From: Fomitopsis serialis
Taxonomy: Eukaryota > Basidiomycota > Agaricomycetes > Polyporales > Fomitopsidaceae
Reading direction: 5' to 3'
DNA length: 20,433 bases
Assembly (NCBI RefSeq): GCF_022376445.1
Contig: NW_025955568.1
Span: 1-20,433 of the forward strand
In this document: piece by piece, positions 19,601 to 20,433 of the stretch
How the letters are laid out: every line of letters starts with the position of its first letter
Numbering within the stretch: the first letter of the stretch is position 1
Position numbers and translations under genes: made by a program
The notes under the pieces: generated by a model
Seen by the model: the letters and a program-made list of their open reading frames with translations, nothing else
The model's database searches: none
Told to the model about the DNA's origin: nothing

Positions 19601-20106
19601 GGAAGGAGATATTGTAAGTCTTAGTTGTCTCGGGGCTTGCGCGAGAAAGGATGGATGTACGCGAACAATCACTCTATGTAGGTCACATCACGGCATAAGG
19701 AAGCTCACACAATAATCTTCCTTCATGCCCGACGATGTGAGGCGTCGCGATGAGACACATTTCGAGTGTCCGGGATGTAAAGCAGTAAGGCCTAATAAAG
19801 ATTTCCTTATGTCGCATGCATACTAGAGCCTCAATGCTATGACAGTTGTCGACCAAACTCAATCACGCAACTTGAACTGGGATACATGACAGTGTCCATC
19901 AACTGCTGTACGTAGCGGACTCCTGTACCATGTTATAGCCATTTGTCTCATTGGCTCTCTGTACTCGGGTATGACTGTTCAGGAACCAATATATGATTCA
20001 CATGTAGAGCAAGGCTAATTGTACAGCTCCATTCAATTGATACACATCACTACATCTCAATCCATCCATCTCCTGTTCCATGAAAATGCCAACTGGTGAG
20101 CTCCGA
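19601..20106. other. Convergent spacer, inverted copy of the DNA after FunK1-1
   Basis: No gene is visible. Bases 19720-19855 and 19986-20106 match, in inverse orientation, 9480-9600 and 9334-9470. Between them 19856-19985 has about 130 bp where copy 1 has about 14, so one copy gained or lost DNA. I see no inverted ends on the extra piece. Confidence 0.55.
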
Positions 20107-20433
20107 CTATCCTGTCTTGTTTACCCTAGCTCTCTTCTTGGAAGGCTTGTCAGAGCCTGACTGAGGTGTAGACAGAGGCCTCAAGGTATCCACCTCAGGA
20201 TTGAACTTCTTCACCATCCATGGATTTTGCTGCAATGTGTTGATAGCTTGTTTCAATAAATTCAAGAAGAATGCATGAGTTATGGGCTCCTCATCATGTT
20301 GATCATCCTCATGGACCTAACAAACAGTTAGCAATATGGCAAGTGATGAATCTAAGTGACAAGCAACTTGCATTATACTTGGAAAGGGACTTGAAAATGA
20401 ACTGGTCTTCTTGACTGTCTTCCGAGCTGTATA
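20107..20433 (-). pseudogene. FunK1 fungal-type protein kinase, copy 3, 3' end only (runs off the window)
   Basis: The last exon (20316-20107, 69 codons plus TAG) reads VHEDDQHDEEPITHAFF and ends in KPSKKRARVNKTG. It is a close relative of the FunK1-1 tail. Intron 5 (20371-20317) is 55 nt with a GCAAGT donor and differs from that of FunK1-1 at about 3 positions. The visible part of exon 5 (20433-20372) lacks one A relative to FunK1-1 at about 20423. This puts the upstream frame out of register unless compensated beyond the window. The kinase domain lies outside, so whether the gene is alive cannot be decided here. Confidence 0.75.

Noticed and set aside
1..20433. tRNA, rRNA, CRISPR array, LTR retrotransposon or phage genes
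   Set aside because: Looking through both strands I found no cloverleaf with a GTTCRANNC-type arm, no regularly spaced repeats, no reverse transcriptase or integrase motifs, and no prokaryotic gene organisation.

Overview
The window looks like nuclear DNA of a basidiomycete fungus, probably an Agaricomycete. Its genes are split by many short introns (about 50-125 nt, with CTNAY-like branch sites shortly before the AG). It carries three copies of the fungal-type protein kinase (FunK1), a family strongly expanded in mushrooms. It also holds a PRKRIP1-type splicing factor and a VIT/vWA-type protein fragment. Nothing prokaryotic is visible.

Layout. 1-1120 (+): C-terminal part of a probable VIT/von Willebrand A protein. 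1266-1998: MITE-like element with about 50-bp inverted ends. 2146-3067 (+): PRKRIP1-family protein, three exons. 3774-5234 (-): intact six-exon metallo-beta-lactamase (MBL) fold gene with a TATA box. 5815-5945 (-): orphan first exon that looks like the ankyrin start of the arginine methyltransferase RMT2. 6542-9333 (+): intact six-exon FunK1 gene (FunK1-1). About 9505-9880 (-): degenerate relic. 10244-11620 (-): dead second copy of the MBL gene. 11660-13050: palindromes and a 648-bp inverted-repeat element. About 13090-14760 (+): degenerate RMT2-like relic. 14988-17721 (-): second FunK1 gene with one frameshift. About 18120-19600 (+): another RMT2-like relic. 20107-20433 (-): 3' end of a third FunK1 gene, cut by the window edge.

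The striking feature is the architecture of the right three quarters. A FunK1 gene ends tail-to-tail with an RMT2-like relic and starts head-to-head with the next relic. This pattern occurs in one orientation at 5.8-10 kb and in the opposite orientation at 13-20.4 kb. The junction between the two halves holds the dead MBL copy and the inverted-repeat element. The FunK1 copies are mosaics. The middle of FunK1-1, including two introns, is almost identical to FunK1-2, while their first two introns cannot be aligned. The 3' end of FunK1-1 instead matches FunK1-3. This points to gene conversion or unequal exchange. Only the first two thirds of the FunK1-1/FunK1-2 comparison and the shorter FunK1-3 overlap could be read here, and all identities are by-eye estimates.
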